Positions 8,918-18,080 are shown, counted from the first letter of the stretch. The stretch: DNA of 43,435 nt from an uncultured bacterium (GCA_945829425.1 CALZUQ010000022.1:1-43435), one strand, 5' to 3'. Notes: generated by a model from the letters alone, not told the origin. Numbers and translations are program-made.

Positions 8918-9856
8918 AGAGTACGTGTCGTAGCATACCGCCCTGCCTCCGAAGCCTTCTTTCTGGAAGATAAGGTTAGCGTTAAGCCTGCTGTCGTCGC
9001 CCTCTGTCGACTTGCCGAAGTCGAAGAATGCCTGTGAGGTATATACCTCGGTGACGAGATGATGTACCAGAGCGTCCAAAGCTCCTGCGCTGCGTCCCTC
9101 TGGCGTTGACGAGATATACTGCGAGTGTGCTGTCATGGCGTTTGCCTCATACATGACAATGCCTGCCACGCCTCTGTCGTCTTTATACGCCATGAACAGC
9201 CTTATGTTCTCCGGGAAAGACTCTGCGAGACGTGTAATCTCCTCCAAGGTGTGGACGGGGTGTGTGGCGTATTTCGCGTGAAGGTTGTCGTCGAGCATCT
9301 TCCAGAATGCCGTGAAGTCCTTCGTCTCCCTGACGCAGATGCCGTTCCTTGCCGCTTTGCGCACTCCCCGACGCCGCAGTTCCCTCCATGGCAGGCGTGG
9401 CTGGCATAGCGGTATGGCTGTCGAGACATCGCGCGACTCTATGCTTACCCTGTCGAAGCATTGCAGCAAAGCGTAGAGGTCCTCTTCGGCAGGATAGCTA
9501 TGGTAGATATACGGTGTCGGCTTATAACGCAGCGTCTCAATGCCCTCGTCCTTCATCCATCGTTTCAGGGCGTGGAACATCTCCGTCACGACAGACGTGG
9601 TGACATGGCTGTCCATGACCAGTCCGCCGTATGTCAGTCCGTCGTGTGAGGCAAGTCGCTTTCCCCTGATGTTGGCGGGGAGAACGGCAGTGAGCCTCTC
9701 TTTCTCGTCGAAGAAAAGCAGGGAAGCGTCGTGGAAGCGGTCGGAGTGATAGTCCATGTAGTCACGGAGCAGGAGGAACGTGCCGTTTTTCGATTTCTTG
9801 ACGAAAGAGTCCCATAGCGCTTTGTCCGTGGAGTTATATCTCTGTATATGTATCAT
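8882..9856 (-). CDS. GNAT/FemAB-like acyltransferase
   Basis: A 324-residue soluble protein with two tandem GNAT-like halves of the BioF2/FemAB type. The N-terminal MIHIQRYNSTDKALWDSFV and KSKNGTFLLLRDYMDYH are typical of a Bacteroidales acyltransferase family. The C-terminal half has VAGIVMYEANAMTAHSQYIS and a closing FDFGKSTEGDDSRLNANLIF before the terminal strand. Substrate is unknown; relatives transfer acyl or aminoacyl groups to cell-envelope sugars or peptidoglycan. I take the ATG at 9856; the frame opens earlier with TTG at 9904, but those residues are a hydrophobic run that does not fit the family. The last dozen residues (SVSDTSLMSKPL) are encoded by the tandem repeat and are probably not part of the fold. 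Confidence 0.75.
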   Translation of the reverse strand: MIHIQRYNSTDKALWDSFVKKSKNGTFLLLRDYMDYHSDRFHDASLLFFDEKERLTAVLPANIRGKRLASHDGLTYGGLVMDSHVTTSVVTEMFHALKRWMKDEGIETLRYKPTPYIYHSYPAEEDLYALLQCFDRVSIESRDVSTAIPLCQPRLPWRELRRRGVRKAARNGICVRETKDFTAFWKMLDDNLHAKYATHPVHTLEEITRLAESFPENIRLFMAYKDDRGVAGIVMYEANAMTAHSQYISSTPEGRSAGALDALVHHLVTEVYTSQAFFDFGKSTEGDDSRLNANLIFQKEGFGGRAVCYDTYSVSDTSLMSKPL

Positions 9857-9980
9857 TTCCCAAAGAACATGAAGTAGGAGAAAAAGCAAAAGGCCGGCAA
9901 GCAACGCCGGTGACGCTTCTTGCAGACCTTTCTCTCGTACAATATCCCAGCCGGTTGAGGCGGTGGGGTAAAATAAACTT

Positions 9981-10202
9981 TTAGTATTCGTCCTCGTTGA
10001 AAAGGAAATCCTCCTTGGAAGGATAGTCCGGCCAGATATCCTCTATCGTTTCGTAAACGTCGCCCTCGTCCTCAATCTCCTGCAGGTTCTCAATCACCTC
10101 AAGAGGCAGTCCGGAACGTGTGGCATAGTCAAGAAGTTCTTCCTTTGTTGCAGGCCATGGAGCATCCTCCAGCTTCGATGCAAGTTCAAGTGTCCAATAC
10201 AT
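9981..10202 (-). CDS. DUF2795 family small protein
   Basis: A 73-residue acidic protein starting MYWTLELASKLEDAPWPATK, with the DUF2795-like core KEELLDYATRSGLPLEVIENLQEIED and an acidic tail EDIWPDYPSKEDFLFNEDEY. This small protein is widely conserved in Bacteroidales, and I know of no assigned biochemical role. It lies upstream of the acyltransferase on the same strand, with about 125 bases between. It has its own promoter-like box. Confidence 0.85.
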   Translation of the reverse strand: MYWTLELASKLEDAPWPATKEELLDYATRSGLPLEVIENLQEIEDEGDVYETIEDIWPDYPSKEDFLFNEDEY

Positions 10203-10302
10203 AGTAAAATGAAGTTATTTTCTTGTTGATATATAGGTGTCTCACAAAGAGTTTTTCCGCCCTTTCGAGCCACTCGCAATAAAGCTTTTTTCTTTTGCGC
10301 CA

Positions 10303-10310
10303 CAAAAGTA
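10303..10310 (-). promoter_or_regulatory. -7 promoter element for the DUF2795 gene
   Basis: On the minus strand TACTTTTG matches TAnnTTTG. It lies about 100 bases upstream of the start, implying a leader of roughly 95 nt. Confidence 0.5.
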
Positions 10311-10477
10311 GTAATTTTCTTATAATAATGCAAGCATTACGCATGTTTTTTTATCTTTCGATGGCAAAAAACATGTTACGGCGAAGCAAACAAGTCACGA
10401 ATGGATAGGAAAGATGCCTGAGAACGCGGAGGGAAAAGGCTTCAACGGGTATTTTTGCAAGGCTTATGAGGTGAGTG

Positions 10478-10927
10478 TCAAAGGAAATTGAGTTTGTAGT
10501 GCTGCTTGTAAATCTTCCGGTCGAGGAAACAAACGGCGAAGGAGTACATGTCGAACGTCACTCCGACATCCTCTCTCTGTTTTATCTCTTCCCACCTCTC
10601 TTGGCATGACTTGCTGCGCCGTATGCCCTCTATCACTATGGCACCCTGCTCCGTAGCGCATGAGACAGCATCGGCGAGGGCCTCGCCACCGTCTTCTATG
10701 TCTATGACGCAGAGCGTATGAGGATATATGAAGTTTCGTATGCGGAAGAGCAGCTTCTGGTATTTTCTCTCATACCTCCCGGAGCATCTCGTCTCGATGT
10801 CGTCATATCCGTAGTACCGCCACCTCTCCCTCACCACCTCCGTGACGAAGCGGAAAGCCCATGGCGACTGTATGCCGAAACCTTTTGACTTGCCTATGCG
10901 GCTCAGATATTCCTTTATGTTTATCAT
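10478..10927 (-). CDS. Small methyltransferase-like protein of Bacteroidales, reduced form
   Basis: A 149-residue protein. The N terminus (MINIKEYLSRIGKSKGFGIQ, then SPWAFRFVTEVV) and the C terminus (VGVTFDMYSFAVCFLDRKIY, then KQHYKLNF) match the two conserved ends of a Bacteroidales family usually annotated as SAM-dependent methyltransferase. From memory the family is about 230-250 residues, so the middle, where the SAM-binding motif would lie, is short here and no clear GxGxG is visible. Catalysis is therefore doubtful. I chose the ATG at 10927; the frame stays open upstream only because it reads through the tandem array (FQGFQGFQ...). That array reaches to within three bases of the start codon and so sets its 5' leader. 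Confidence 0.65.
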   Translation of the reverse strand: MINIKEYLSRIGKSKGFGIQSPWAFRFVTEVVRERWRYYGYDDIETRCSGRYERKYQKLLFRIRNFIYPHTLCVIDIEDGGEALADAVSCATEQGAIVIEGIRRSKSCQERWEEIKQREDVGVTFDMYSFAVCFLDRKIYKQHYKLNFL

Positions 10928-10930
10928 AAC

Positions 10931-11076
10931 TTTGACCTTAACCTTGACCTTAACCTTGAAACCTGAAACCCCTTGAAACCTGAAACCCCTTGAAACCTGA
11001 AACCCCTGAAACCTGAAACCTGAAACCCTTGAAACCTGAAACCCTTGAAACCCTTGAAACCCTTGAAACCTTAACT
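10931..11076. repeat. Nested tandem arrays immediately upstream of the methyltransferase-like gene
   Basis: The 5' part is a 12-bp unit (TTGACCTTAACC, about two copies). The rest is a string of CCTTGAAACC and TGAAACC modules repeated more than a dozen times. On the minus strand they form the direct 5' leader of the gene starting at 10927. Neighbouring bases 11090-11175 hold further small duplications (CATAACTTATG, CTAAGCTC). Confidence 0.85.
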
Positions 11077-11180
11077 TATGACCAAGGTCAGTCATAACTT
11101 ATGCCCCAGCCCGGTCTTAACTTATCCCTATGACATCTGTTTTCTAAGCTCCAATCTCTAAGCTCTAAGCTAAAAAAAGA

Positions 11181-12008
11181 TTATATTACCGAGAACGCCT
11201 CTAAAGCTGCCGCCACTCCGTCGTTGTCGTTGCTCAGGGTGACATAGTCCGCAGCGTCTTTTACGGCATCCTCCGCATTCTCCATAGCCACACCTATGCC
11301 TGCCGTGCGTATCATGCTTATGTCGTTATAGCTGTCTCCGAACGCCATGATGTCGTCTGGCACAATGCCTATTGAGCGAGCTATGCTCTCAAGCGCAGGT
11401 CCTTTGTCGATATGCAGGGGCAGCAGTTCTATGAAATAGGGCGTGGAGCGCATGATGTTCATCTCCCCCCGAAAAGCCTCCTGCATGACATGTTCCCAGT
11501 ATGGCACGTTGGCAGGGTTGCCTACCATGAGGCATTTGTTCACAGGTTTGGGGACATCGCGCAGGAAGTCCTCAACACCCACAACGTCCATCTTGTTGTT
11601 GCGTGAGGAGATATGGACGTATGTGTCGTCGGCATGGGAGGTGTAGATCTTGTCTTCGTGGTAAGTCATGAGCGTCATGCCGGAGAGAGACTCAAAGTGC
11701 AGCAGACGGCTGAGCAGCGACTCGTCGAGAATGGTCTCCGTAATCACTTTCCGTGTAGCACAGTCCATGACGTGACCACCGTTATATGCCATGACTATGC
11801 CGCCGTACTGCTCCATGTGGAGTTGGCGTGCAAGAGGCATCATGCCGTATGGCGGCCTTCCGCTGGCGAGGCAGAGGCGAACGCCCTGGCGTTGCGCTGT
11901 CATAAGCGCATCAAATGTTCTCGGCGTAATGATTTTCTCCTCGTTTGTCAGCGTGCCGTCGAGGTCGAGGGCTATCAGGCGGATTTTCTTTTCTCTGTTT
12001 CTTTCCAT
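11181..12008 (-). CDS. Cof-type HAD-superfamily phosphatase
   Basis: A 275-residue HAD IIB hydrolase. Motif I LIALDLDGTLTN is at the N terminus (the two Asp are nucleophile and acid/base), motif II lies in LCLASGRPP, the conserved Lys in HIDKGPALESIARSIGI, and motif IV in IMAFGDSYNDISMIRTAGIG. An intact Cof cap domain lies between. It dephosphorylates small phospho-substrates such as sugar phosphates or FMN-like compounds; the specific one is unknown. I start at the ATG at 12008, because a strong promoter ends four bases before it and residues encoded further upstream do not fit the family. Confidence 0.9.
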   Translation of the reverse strand: MERNREKKIRLIALDLDGTLTNEEKIITPRTFDALMTAQRQGVRLCLASGRPPYGMMPLARQLHMEQYGGIVMAYNGGHVMDCATRKVITETILDESLLSRLLHFESLSGMTLMTYHEDKIYTSHADDTYVHISSRNNKMDVVGVEDFLRDVPKPVNKCLMVGNPANVPYWEHVMQEAFRGEMNIMRSTPYFIELLPLHIDKGPALESIARSIGIVPDDIMAFGDSYNDISMIRTAGIGVAMENAEDAVKDAADYVTLSNDNDGVAAALEAFSVI

Positions 12009-12012
12009 GGTG

Positions 12013-12044
12013 CAAAGGTACGCTTTCTTTATTGAAAAACAAAA
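12013..12044 (-). promoter_or_regulatory. Strong promoter of the HAD phosphatase gene, probably leaderless
   Basis: On the minus strand the -33 TTTTG (12040-12044) and -7 TACCTTTG (12013-12020) are 19 bases apart. Only CACC separates the -7 box from the ATG, so transcription should begin at or next to the start codon. Confidence 0.7.
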
Positions 12045-12450
12045 GAAACCTTGGGCTTTTTTCGCTATGTCAGGAAAAAAGTCCAAGGGAGAGAGAGATG
12101 GAAGGGAGGAGGGAGAAGAGTTTATTCGTCGGCAAAGGCAAGCAAAATACCAGTATCTACCAAATTTTTACAGAACAAATATCATCAAAGCTATGAAATA
12201 TTGTGCAAAAGGTCAAGAACGACAGTAAAACACCTTTAAAAATGGCAATGACAGACTCCTGCTTCCAGAGTTTTTTCGCATTAACATATTCTTGCTGAAA
12301 ATACGGTAAGTAATTGTCTTGCCACACTGTTGAGACAGAACAGGAGAAGCAGGGAAAGGCAACAAGTGTACTTCTTACGCTATAATGTTTAAGCGATATT
12401 AAAATACAACATTTTTAAGTTAAGTGATATTAAATAATATTACTTATTCA

Positions 12451-12480
12451 TTGGTTTATAACTATAATTATATAATTTCG
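12451..12480 (+). promoter_or_regulatory. Candidate susC promoter with a long leader
   Basis: TTG at 12451-12453 and TAATTTCG at 12473-12480 are 19 bases apart. The -7 box has one mismatch to TAnnTTTG. If used, the leader would be about 400 nt and would include the 22-bp repeats. Confidence 0.4.
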
Positions 12481-12697
12481 CAGCAGAAACCTAACAAAGC
12501 AACTACGAAAAACGAAACTACGCAAAACCCACTATTTCAACCAGCAGACAGCATCCGTCTTCCTCTTGCGAAAAATACGATAAGGGCAAAGGCGGTGAGA
12601 CTTAGTGTTTTCTGACGGAAACATGGCAAGACATCCACAGCGGGGTACTGCTACACCTTATTATATATATACAGTTTGACATTCGCAAGAATACTGT

Positions 12698-12815
12698 ATG
12701 ACATATACAGACATGTGATATGACACATACCGACGCAAGGCATGACATATACAGTCATGCGATATGACACATACAGACATTCGACATGACACATACCGAC
12801 GCAAGGCATGACATT
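12698..12815. repeat. Five 22-bp tandem repeats upstream of susC
   Basis: Units start at 12698, 12720, 12742, 12764 and 12786, each exactly 22 bp, with a partial sixth at 12808. Every unit begins ATGACAYATACMG; the last 8-9 bases vary. Units 2 and 5 are identical. The period equals two helical turns. The array ends about 70 bases before the susC start. Confidence 0.9.
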
Positions 12816-12886
12816 CTCAGATAAACTATATCAAATATATAGATATACATCTAACTAACTTATCTAAAAACTAAAATCTATTAACT

Positions 12887-15800
12887 ATGCAAAGTACAAA
12901 GACACTTTTCGGCAAGAGCTTGCAGGCTTTGTTTATTGCAGGTACAGCATTGGCACTATGCCCGACAGAGACCATGGCAGAGACCATGCCGTCGATTGCC
13001 GTACAGGGACAAACGCATGCAAAGGTTATCAAGGGAGCGGTAACAGACCAGAACGGAGAACCGCTGCTCGGTGTCACCATCATGTCCACGACGACGAAGC
13101 AGGGCGCCGTGACCGACATCGACGGAAAATTCTCCATTGACATCAGCAAGGGCAACACCGCAACGTTCTCGTATGCCGGCTACAAGTCGCAGACGGTGAA
13201 ACTGACCGACGGCATGACGGTGAAGATGGAGCAGGACCTCGTAGGACTGGAGGACGTAGTGGTGATAGGCTACGGCACAGTGAAGAAAAAAGACCTCACG
13301 GGAGCCGTGACATCTATAAAGAATGAGGACATCACCGTGGCACCTACCACAAACGCCATGGAGGCTCTACAGGGAAAGGTTGCAGGCCTTGACATCACGA
13401 AGACCTCAGGAAAGGTAGGATCGGGAGTGAGCATACAGCTGCGCGGCAGCCGATCAATATACGGCGACAACGCTCCGCTGTTCATCATTGACGGCGTGCA
13501 GGGCGGTTCCTACGAGGATGTCAACCCTTCGGACATCGAGAGCATCGACGTCCTGAAGGATGCATCGTCTACCGCCATATACGGTTCTGCCGGTGCCAAC
13601 GGCGTAATAATCATTACGACGAAACGTGGCAAGGAAGGCAAGGCACGTGTTAACTTCGACGCTTACTACGGCTTCAGCGGAACACCGAACTTCCAGCACG
13701 GCATGATAGGCGACGAATGGCTGGCATACCAGCGCGAGGCATACACATACAGCCACGGCACGGCACCTGCCGACGACGCTTCCCTCTTCGGCAACTCCGA
13801 CTATCTCAGCGCATACAACGCAGGGAAATGGATTGACTGGGTGGACCTCATCAACAACACGGCGACACAGCAGAAATACAGCCTCAGCGTCTCCGGCGGC
13901 ACTCAGAAGACCAAGGTCTTCGCTTCTGCTGCATACACCAAGCAGGAAGGTCTTATAGACACCGACAACCAGCAGGTGTACCAGCTACGTCTGAACATCG
14001 ACCAGGAGCTGAACAAATGGCTTACGGCAAGCTTCACGTCAAACCTGAACTACTCAAACCGTAACGCCGGAGACCGCCACACCTTCATAAACGCCATAAA
14101 GACCCTTCCGCTCGGCGACCCATTCACTGAGACCGGCGAGATAAACTACCAGTTCGTACCGGGTCTGACAACACCGCTCGGCGACTTCATAGAGAACCAG
14201 TATGCCGAGAATATACGCACGACATACCTCAACATCGCTGGCTCGCTGGCATGGACTCCTTTCAAGGGCCTGACAGCCAAGACAAGCATCAACGGCATAC
14301 TGAAGCACTCACGAAACGGAAAGTTCCGTGGAGAGCAGGCAAACGCCACACACCCGTCCTACGGCTCCGTGCCTTTCGCCGAGTCATCAAACTATAACAA
14401 CTGGGCGTATAACTGGGAGAACGTCATATCGTACAACAACACCATCGGCGACCACTCCTTCGGCGGACAGCTCATCTCCTCTTACATCGTCAACGAGACT
14501 GAATTCGCACGAGGATACTCCAACGGCGTAGCCATGGACTCCTACCAGTGGCACCAGCTCAAGGGCGGTGACGCCAAGGCATACTCTGAGTACCAGAAAT
14601 GGCAAAAGCTCTCATACGCACTGCGTGTGAACTACTCTTACAAGGGCAAATATCTCCTCAACGTCTCTACACGTTGGGACGGCGTGTCATGGTTTGTAGA
14701 TGACAACAAGTGGGATGTCTTCCCGGCAGTAGCACTCGGATGGCGCATCAGCGACGAGGCGTTCATGCAGAACATCGCGGGCGACTGGCTTGACAACCTG
14801 AAGCTGCGCGTTGGCTACGGTGTGACAGGTAACGCCGGAATGCTCTCCATAGACACCGAGAACGGCATCTCGGGCGGCAACGCTTACGCCACACAGTCCA
14901 TACCTTATTACTTCACCGGAACAGGTATGCGCGACGGACAGCGTGTCGACGTGATACAGTACAACACCTACGGCTCGAACACTCTCGGATGGGAGAAGTC
15001 ATACAACTGGAACGTGGGTCTTGACTTCGCACTCTTCCACAGCCGTCTCTCTGGCTCTCTGGAGTATTTCCACACCAAGACTGACGGCCTGCTCTTCAAA
15101 CAGCAGATGCCTATCACCTCCGGCATCACGATGTGGGGCTCGCCAATCTCTACATGGCAGAACCTCGCCGAGACAAAGAACTACGGCGTGGAGGCTACGA
15201 TAACAAGCCAGAACATCGTGAAGAAAGACTTCAACTGGAGCACGACACTCACCGCGACATGGGCTAAGGAAAGCATAGTATCGCTACCGGTAGAGACAGG
15301 CTACTTCCTCGACAACGTAAACGGAAAGAACCTCTTCGTAGGCCAGCCAATAAGATCGTTCTACGGATATAAGTATCTCGGCATCTGGTCGACGGCAGAG
15401 GCAGAAGAGGCAGCGAAATACGGCAGCGAGCCGGGCTTGATAAAGATTGAGACACTCGACAACGACGGCGACGGCGGCGTTCACGCTTACGGCACCAACG
15501 ACCGTCAGGTGCTCGGCCACGCCAACCCAAACTGGGTGCTCGGACTTACGAACAACTTCACATACAAAGGCTTCGACCTCAGCATACACATGATGGCACG
15601 TCTCGGACAGATGATCCAGAGCGACATGCTCGGACGCTATACCGCTTCTGAGGACATCACGATGAACCAGGTGGCAGGAGCAGACTATTGGACAGAGGCT
15701 AACCAGGGAGCTTACTACCCACGCCCGGGCTCGGCAAAGAAGCAGTCGGCATATTATGCCGCACTGACATACGTCGACGGCTCGTTCTTCAAGATAAAGA

Positions 15801-15997
15801 ACGTGACATTAGGCTACAGCCTCCCACAGTCATGGCTGAAGAACGTATTCATGGAGCGTCTGCGCGTGTACTTCACCGCCTACAACCCACTCATCGTTGC
15901 CAAAGGCCTGCTGAAGGACACCGACCCTGAGACAAACGGCTCTGACTCCTTCCCGACATACCGTGAATTCGTATTCGGTGTCAACGTGACATTCTAA
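12887..15997 (+). CDS. SusC/RagA-family TonB-dependent outer membrane transporter
   Basis: A 1036-residue protein. After a signal peptide (about 1-31, ending in AETMPS or nearby) comes a carboxypeptidase-regulatory-like domain (KGAVTDQNGEPLLGVTIMST, about 48-120). Then follow the SusC linker DVVVIGYGTVKKKDLTGAV, the plug domain with LQGKVAGLDITKTSG and SIYGDNAPLFIIDGV, the motif IESIDVLKDASSTAIYGSAG, and a large beta-barrel ending in FVFGVNVTF with the terminal Phe of outer membrane proteins. It imports a glycan or peptide captured by its SusD partner 168 bases downstream. No glycoside hydrolase, sensor or ECF sigma/anti-sigma pair is adjacent, so the substrate cannot be guessed. Length and motifs are complete. 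Confidence 0.95.
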   Translation: MQSTKTLFGKSLQALFIAGTALALCPTETMAETMPSIAVQGQTHAKVIKGAVTDQNGEPLLGVTIMSTTTKQGAVTDIDGKFSIDISKGNTATFSYAGYKSQTVKLTDGMTVKMEQDLVGLEDVVVIGYGTVKKKDLTGAVTSIKNEDITVAPTTNAMEALQGKVAGLDITKTSGKVGSGVSIQLRGSRSIYGDNAPLFIIDGVQGGSYEDVNPSDIESIDVLKDASSTAIYGSAGANGVIIITTKRGKEGKARVNFDAYYGFSGTPNFQHGMIGDEWLAYQREAYTYSHGTAPADDASLFGNSDYLSAYNAGKWIDWVDLINNTATQQKYSLSVSGGTQKTKVFASAAYTKQEGLIDTDNQQVYQLRLNIDQELNKWLTASFTSNLNYSNRNAGDRHTFINAIKTLPLGDPFTETGEINYQFVPGLTTPLGDFIENQYAENIRTTYLNIAGSLAWTPFKGLTAKTSINGILKHSRNGKFRGEQANATHPSYGSVPFAESSNYNNWAYNWENVISYNNTIGDHSFGGQLISSYIVNETEFARGYSNGVAMDSYQWHQLKGGDAKAYSEYQKWQKLSYALRVNYSYKGKYLLNVSTRWDGVSWFVDDNKWDVFPAVALGWRISDEAFMQNIAGDWLDNLKLRVGYGVTGNAGMLSIDTENGISGGNAYATQSIPYYFTGTGMRDGQRVDVIQYNTYGSNTLGWEKSYNWNVGLDFALFHSRLSGSLEYFHTKTDGLLFKQQMPITSGITMWGSPISTWQNLAETKNYGVEATITSQNIVKKDFNWSTTLTATWAKESIVSLPVETGYFLDNVNGKNLFVGQPIRSFYGYKYLGIWSTAEAEEAAKYGSEPGLIKIETLDNDGDGGVHAYGTNDRQVLGHANPNWVLGLTNNFTYKGFDLSIHMMARLGQMIQSDMLGRYTASEDITMNQVAGADYWTEANQGAYYPRPGSAKKQSAYYAALTYVDGSFFKIKNVTLGYSLPQSWLKNVFMERLRVYFTAYNPLIVAKGLLKDTDPETNGSDSFPTYREFVFGVNVTF

Positions 15998-16123
15998 AAA
16001 AAACGGGAAAGACGGGAGAAAGACCTGTCCCCACAAAAACGGGGAAGAGAAAGGGACGGCTCCCGGAAGCCTTGATCCTCAAGAAACATACGAGGACATT
16101 TCAAGAACACTTTTCACACATCA

Positions 16124-16146
16124 GGTGGGTTCTTTCGTTTCCCACC
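16124..16146 (+). other. Hairpin in the susC-susD spacer
   Basis: Perfect 6-bp arms GGTGGG and CCCACC flank an 11-nt loop, ending 19 bases before the susD start. A near-copy lies in front of dxs (29500-29522). It may stabilise or separate the susD part of the transcript; that is inference. Confidence 0.5.
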
Positions 16147-16165
16147 ATAAACAAACAGTATTGAT

Positions 16166-18019
16166 ATGAAAACAAGATATATTTTCAACATGTTATTAGG
16201 TGGCACACTGCTCATCGGCGGTGCTTCTTCCTGCACCGATATGCTTGAGGAGTACAACCCCGGCGGTGGCACCATGGAACAGTATGCCGAGACAGACAAC
16301 TACGAGGCTTTCGTAAACCAGTGCTACTTCGCCATGGCACGTTATTTCTACGGCACGGCGGACGGCACATCGTCATGGGGAAAGCCCCAGGCGCTCGCAG
16401 CAGGATATATGGCTCTCTCAGAGGCTGAGACAGACCTCTGGACATCTGCCGCCAACTTCGTGACGAACCAGCAGAACTACTTCTGGTATATGGGCGGAGC
16501 GATGAACACGACATACCTCGCAGGATTCTGGAACTGCGCATACGACGGCATAGGAGCATGTAACACTGCAATAGACATGGCGCAGTATAACAAAAGCTTC
16601 TCAAAAGAGCAGCTCAACTCGTTCATTGCCGAGGCACGCATGATGCGCGCGGTGTATTACTTCAACATCGTGGAGCAGTTCGGAGGAGTCGTCATGATAA
16701 CAAACACCAGCGGCGAGAACATCACATACACCCCGAAGCGTACAGACCCGCTGACAGTATATAACGAGGTGATCATACCTGACCTGGAGTTTGCGGCAGC
16801 AAACCTCGAGGTGGGCAACGACGCGTCGACGACAGCACCGACACGTAAGGCTGCCATAGGCTTCCTCGCAAAGGCTTACCTGCAGAAGGTGCGCTGGGAC
16901 TCGGACAAGACGACATGTTACCAGAAGGCTCTGGAGAACGCCAAGAAACTCATAACCGACTGTGAGAGCGGCGGAAGCCAGTATAATACATATATGTATT
17001 CAAACATCGACGACGTCTTTGCAGAAGTAAACAACTACAACAACCGCGAGGCTCTCTGGAAGCACCGCTGGGCTGTCGACGGCAAGGCTCAGTCAGGATC
17101 TACGGGTCTTGCCAACCTCAACCGTAACGATGAGCGTTTCAACTGCTGGCTCTCACACTTCGGAGCACGCCAGAACCTCGGCGAGGACCATGAGAAATGG
17201 GAAGGCTCGAAAGAGGGTGACTTCATGCCGACACAGCATCTGCTGAAACTCTTCGTACAGAGCGACGGCTCGCTCGACCCACGCTTCCACAAATGGTTCA
17301 CGACAGAATGGAGCTGCAACCGCGAGTCAGGATATGAATGGACAGAGTCTGACTGTAAGATTTACGGCAAGGACATGTCTATGAAGGGCAAGAAGATAAA
17401 CAATGGAGACCTCGCAATAAAGATTGTCATGCCACAGGACGCCGACTATGCTGACGAGGTGGCTAAGGCCGCAACAAGCAACTATCTCCTCGTTGACTAT
17501 AAGAAACTGTACAGCGACACGCAGAACGAGATCATAGACCTCAACTCCGACGGAACAGAGAACCAGCTGCGCTACTACTGGCCGGTGCTCAACAAGCATA
17601 ACTCTTCAAACTATATCGTAGAGTCGTATGCGAAATACCGTCTCGGAAACCTCAACGCCACATTCATCATGCGTACTCCGGAGGTTTATCTCATCGCGGC
17701 AGAGGCAGCACTGCAGCTCGGCGACGCTTCTACGGCAACGTCTTACGTCAACAAGATTCGTCAGCGTGCCGGAGCACAGCTGCTCTCCTCCGTCGACCTC
17801 CGTTCTATCATCGACGAGCGCGGACGTGAGCTTTGCGGAGAGTACAACCGCTTCTTCGACCTCGTTCGCGTAGGCTATCTCGCCAACGCGTCTTACCTGC
17901 AGGAGACACACCCTGCCCTGGCAAAGTACTACAAGCCGGAATATGTCCTGAAACCTATACCTCAGGCATATATCGACCTCATAGAGAACGGCGAGGACTT
18001 CGTCAATCCGGGTTATTAA
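16166..18019 (+). CDS. SusD/RagB-family nutrient-binding outer membrane lipoprotein
   Basis: A 617-residue protein with a lipoprotein signal (hydrophobic LLGGTLLIGG followed by the lipobox ASSC, lipidated Cys about residue 23). The TPR-rich SusD fold follows: the N-terminal region with YEAFVNQCYFAMARYFYG, FIAEARMMRAVYYFNIVEQF, a RKAAIGFLAKAYLQKV helix, and the C-terminal RTPEVYLIAAEAALQLGD with VNKIRQRAGAQ and IIDERGRELCGEYNRFFDLV that define RagB/SusD. It sits on the cell surface as a lid on the SusC barrel. It is transcribed with susC and ends at a strong terminator. Confidence 0.95.
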   Translation: MKTRYIFNMLLGGTLLIGGASSCTDMLEEYNPGGGTMEQYAETDNYEAFVNQCYFAMARYFYGTADGTSSWGKPQALAAGYMALSEAETDLWTSAANFVTNQQNYFWYMGGAMNTTYLAGFWNCAYDGIGACNTAIDMAQYNKSFSKEQLNSFIAEARMMRAVYYFNIVEQFGGVVMITNTSGENITYTPKRTDPLTVYNEVIIPDLEFAAANLEVGNDASTTAPTRKAAIGFLAKAYLQKVRWDSDKTTCYQKALENAKKLITDCESGGSQYNTYMYSNIDDVFAEVNNYNNREALWKHRWAVDGKAQSGSTGLANLNRNDERFNCWLSHFGARQNLGEDHEKWEGSKEGDFMPTQHLLKLFVQSDGSLDPRFHKWFTTEWSCNRESGYEWTESDCKIYGKDMSMKGKKINNGDLAIKIVMPQDADYADEVAKAATSNYLLVDYKKLYSDTQNEIIDLNSDGTENQLRYYWPVLNKHNSSNYIVESYAKYRLGNLNATFIMRTPEVYLIAAEAALQLGDASTATSYVNKIRQRAGAQLLSSVDLRSIIDERGRELCGEYNRFFDLVRVGYLANASYLQETHPALAKYYKPEYVLKPIPQAYIDLIENGEDFVNPGY

Positions 18020-18046
18020 TGACATAGCTTGCCAAAACAATATTTT

Positions 18047-18080
18047 ACCGCATCCTCATCCGTGAGGGTGCGGTATTTTT
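18047..18080 (+). terminator. Intrinsic terminator of the susCD operon
   Basis: A 12-bp stem (18047-18058 with 18063-18074, one G-T pair) and a TCCG tetraloop are followed by ATTTTTTA. It lies 28 bases after the susD stop. Confidence 0.92.

Larger units (their letters stand above)
12045..12886. other. 842-bp intergenic region before susC
   Basis: I see no convincing gene here. The region is AT-rich around 12360-12480, with a pair of similar segments (TAAGCGATATTAAA and TAAGTGATATTAAA). It carries a candidate promoter at 12451-12480 and the 22-bp array at 12698-12815. A short open frame at 12424-12615 has no recognisable protein character. Confidence 0.6.

Noticed and set aside
8755..8973. 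72-codon plus-strand frame after comEC
   Set aside because: Its middle is just the translated 18-bp tandem array (VSDIRE repeats) and it overlaps the end of the acyltransferase gene; no start context.
12424..12615. 63-codon frame in the susC upstream region
   Set aside because: No family resemblance, no ribosome-binding or promoter context; AT-rich chance frame.
12698..12815. Possible CRISPR array
   Set aside because: Units are directly adjacent 22-mers without unique spacers of constant size, and no cas genes occur; the same holds for the other arrays in the window.
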